Positions 63,501 to 64,000 of a DNA stretch of 64,000 nucleotides are shown here, piece after piece; position 1 is the stretch's first letter, and every line of letters begins with the position of its first letter. The notes beneath the pieces are model-generated. The model saw nothing but the letters and a program-made list of their open reading frames with translations. It did no database searches and had not been told where the DNA came from. The stretch is from an uncultured Adlercreutzia sp. GTDB lineage: Bacteria > Actinomycetota > Coriobacteriia > Coriobacteriales > Eggerthellaceae. The position numbers and the translations under genes are program-made. The stretch spans positions 23,638-87,637 of the forward strand of contig CAJUSP010000014.1 of assembly GCA_910589165.1 (NCBI GenBank), in the 5' to 3' direction.

Positions 63501-63767
63501 GGCGACATCAGCCGCGTGTTCAACGCCGAGACCATCATCGAGGGCCTGGTGGCGGGCCTTATCGGCGTGGGCGTGGTGGCGCTCGTGTGCATTCCGGCCA
63601 ACGCCATCGTCTACAGCCTGCTCGATGTGCCCGACATTGCGCTTTTGCCCTGGACGGCGGCGGTCATCCTTGTGGTCATCAGCGTGTTCTTAAGCTTCAT
63701 CGCCGGCTTGTTCCCCGCCATGGCCGCGGCCCGCAAGGACCCGGTGGAGGCCCTGCGCAGCGAGTAG
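60585..63767 (+). CDS. MacB-like ABC transporter, ATPase-permease fusion
   Basis: A 1060-residue fusion. The N-terminal ATPase is of the MacB/LolD type (Walker A LGPSGSGKTT near residue 38; LSGGQMQRVAIARAL; Walker B IVLADEPTGALDS). A first membrane helix (about residues 260-285) leads into a very large outside domain of nearly 650 residues. Three FtsX-type helices close the protein (SYVLIAFVAISLVVSSIMIG, ERKKEIGILRAIGAS, VEALRSE end). The outside domain carries a Met/Ala/Gln-rich helical stretch around residues 690-830. It may extrude peptides or lipids by mechanotransmission (family inference). AAGGAGC precedes ATG 60585. Confidence 0.9.
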   Translation: MLQLKNICKAYTTGDFTQVALDDVSISFRDNEFVAILGPSGSGKTTLLNVMGGLDHYDSGDMIVDGISTHRYRDRDWDAFRNNRIGFVFQSYNLIPHQTILQNVELALTLSGVGKAERTRRAKAALESVGLGEHVNKKPSQLSGGQMQRVAIARALINDPEIVLADEPTGALDSRTSVQIMDLLTQIAQDRLVIMVTHNPELAADYATRTVNLADGVIQSDSDPFFPTEEEMHLSRKPVRRTSMSFLTALALSANNLLTKKGRTIMTAFAGSIGIIGIAAILALANGVDNYIERTEEETLSVYPLQIMSTGFDMTALMGMGTGDDGGDAAAGGDNPLEEAGFKGGVKGDENDPETRAGVPETRMVTNMFASLENNDLASLKLFLDENGGDIDAYVNSIEYSYNVVPQIYDGDTADEVRQINPDATFAAFGMGSGSSNALMSTMYSTDVFSEMMGNTTLIEDQYDVKAGRWPEQWDECVVVLTANGTLPDLVSYALGLRDHGALDTMIEQFMNEEDVTAPEDKLTFSYEELMAVPLKLVNAADYYSYDEENGVWVDKTGDEAYMRDLVNAGADLKIVGVVQPAPDAKATALSMGVYYTPALTEHLIEAAKSTAIVQEQLNYPTVDVFNGKDFATEDEEGASDFSMENLFTIDEDALQNAFQFDESKLSMDTSALSEGLSESDLPAMPGLDASALNLDLTSAFNSDAMGEMMGAALAGYTQALGAAYAEAVASGTPPDFQTLAQQTLQSYAQGPELQALMAQYAAQIVDANALQQEMTTKISAALQSSMASYMEQAMGAIAAKTQASVEKVMGDMAASIPGAMSVDASAFQNAFQMKMTEEELSELIMSLMSRETRSYDGNLAKLGYADTAKPSQIDIYPDNFEDKQQVIAILDDYNARMEASDQADKKISYTDFVGTLMKSVTTIVDMISYVLIAFVAISLVVSSIMIGIITYISVLERKKEIGILRAIGASKGDISRVFNAETIIEGLVAGLIGVGVVALVCIPANAIVYSLLDVPDIALLPWTAAVILVVISVFLSFIAGLFPAMAAARKDPVEALRSE

Positions 63768-63786
63768 GGCGCCTCGGAAAAGCGTT

Positions 63787-63822
63787 GGGCCCGGTACAGG
63801 TTGCTCATCCTGTACCGGGCCC
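63787..63822 (+). terminator. Hairpin after the MacB-like gene
   Basis: A 14-bp perfect stem (63787-63800 with 63809-63822) with loop TTGCTCAT and no T run after it; probable terminator by position. Confidence 0.7.
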
Positions 63823-64000
63823 ATCTAAGGCTCGCATCGGGCGGGACGCGCCCGCCTCTTCGAAACGTCGCCTTGTTGCCACGGGCTGATCATAGCTGAA
63901 AGCGCGTCTCTCGCTGACCTCGCCCGTCATCCGTTAGCCTCGCGACACAGACGATATGAGTAGAACATTGTGAGCCCCTACTTCATGTCATCTTTTCGCA
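63823..64000. other. Window end, no gene seen
   Basis: 178 bases without a convincing frame, start signal or RNA motif. The last 50 bases are AT-richer and could be a promoter region for a gene beyond the window. Confidence 0.4.

Overview
The window comes from a GC-rich actinobacterium and most likely belongs to the Eggerthellaceae (Coriobacteriia, anaerobic gut lineage: Eggerthella, Adlercreutzia, Gordonibacter and relatives). The evidence is the repeated pairing of Tat-exported, lipobox-bearing FAD reductases of the flavocytochrome c/fumarate reductase family with polytopic membrane proteins ending in a LuxR-type helix-turn-helix, together with high GC, strong Shine-Dalgarno sites and ATGA/GTGA overlaps. 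The genus cannot be fixed by eye. No tRNA, rRNA, CRISPR array, transposase or phage module was seen.

Layout. 1-4 kb: the end of an ABC exporter, a 42-codon scrap of a flavin reductase gene, a HigBA-type toxin-antitoxin pair, a monoheme lipoprotein and a small membrane protein. 4-10.6 kb: an RND permease with a long coiled-coil insertion and a Ski2-like helicase. 10.7-23.2 kb: three reductase/LuxR pairs (one LuxR broken by a frameshift), interrupted by a DUF4143 ATPase with iteron-like upstream repeats and a 63-residue orphan protein. 23.3-29.6 kb: a glycine riboswitch with an AGCS symporter, NhaC, SfsA with a class-C26 glutamine amidotransferase-like hydrolase, Dtd and a DJ-1/PfpI protein. 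29.6-36 kb: a fourth reductase/LuxR pair, a cysteine-less HemW-like protein and one reductase that keeps the canonical fumarate reductase residues. 36-41.5 kb: a structured leader RNA, a TetR regulator and a GH2-galK-galT operon. 41.5-55 kb: YbjQ, an RHH-MNT/HepT toxin-antitoxin pair, AmmeMemoRadiSam genes, an EEP phosphatase, a folate enzyme, a two-component system, an iron-sulfur aldo/keto reductase, endonuclease IV, an AEC transporter, an LRV-like repeat protein and hemolysin III with a duplicated 3' end. 55.4-64 kb: a fifth reductase/LuxR pair whose LuxR gene lies in a ferritin-queH-luxR operon, and a MacB-like ABC transporter.

How it works together. The reductases are predicted to sit outside the membrane and use small organic molecules as terminal electron acceptors, each switched by its neighbouring membrane LuxR protein. 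Five of six have lost the arginine that donates a proton in fumarate reductase, so they probably reduce other substrates. No quinol-oxidising multiheme cytochrome is present in the window, so electron delivery must be encoded elsewhere; the monoheme lipoprotein is the only heme carrier seen. Other themes are lactose/galactose use, amino-acid and sodium transport, and two toxin-antitoxin pairs. Palindromic repeats have inserted in frame into galT and queH, and several traces of duplication and decay point to an actively rearranging accessory region.
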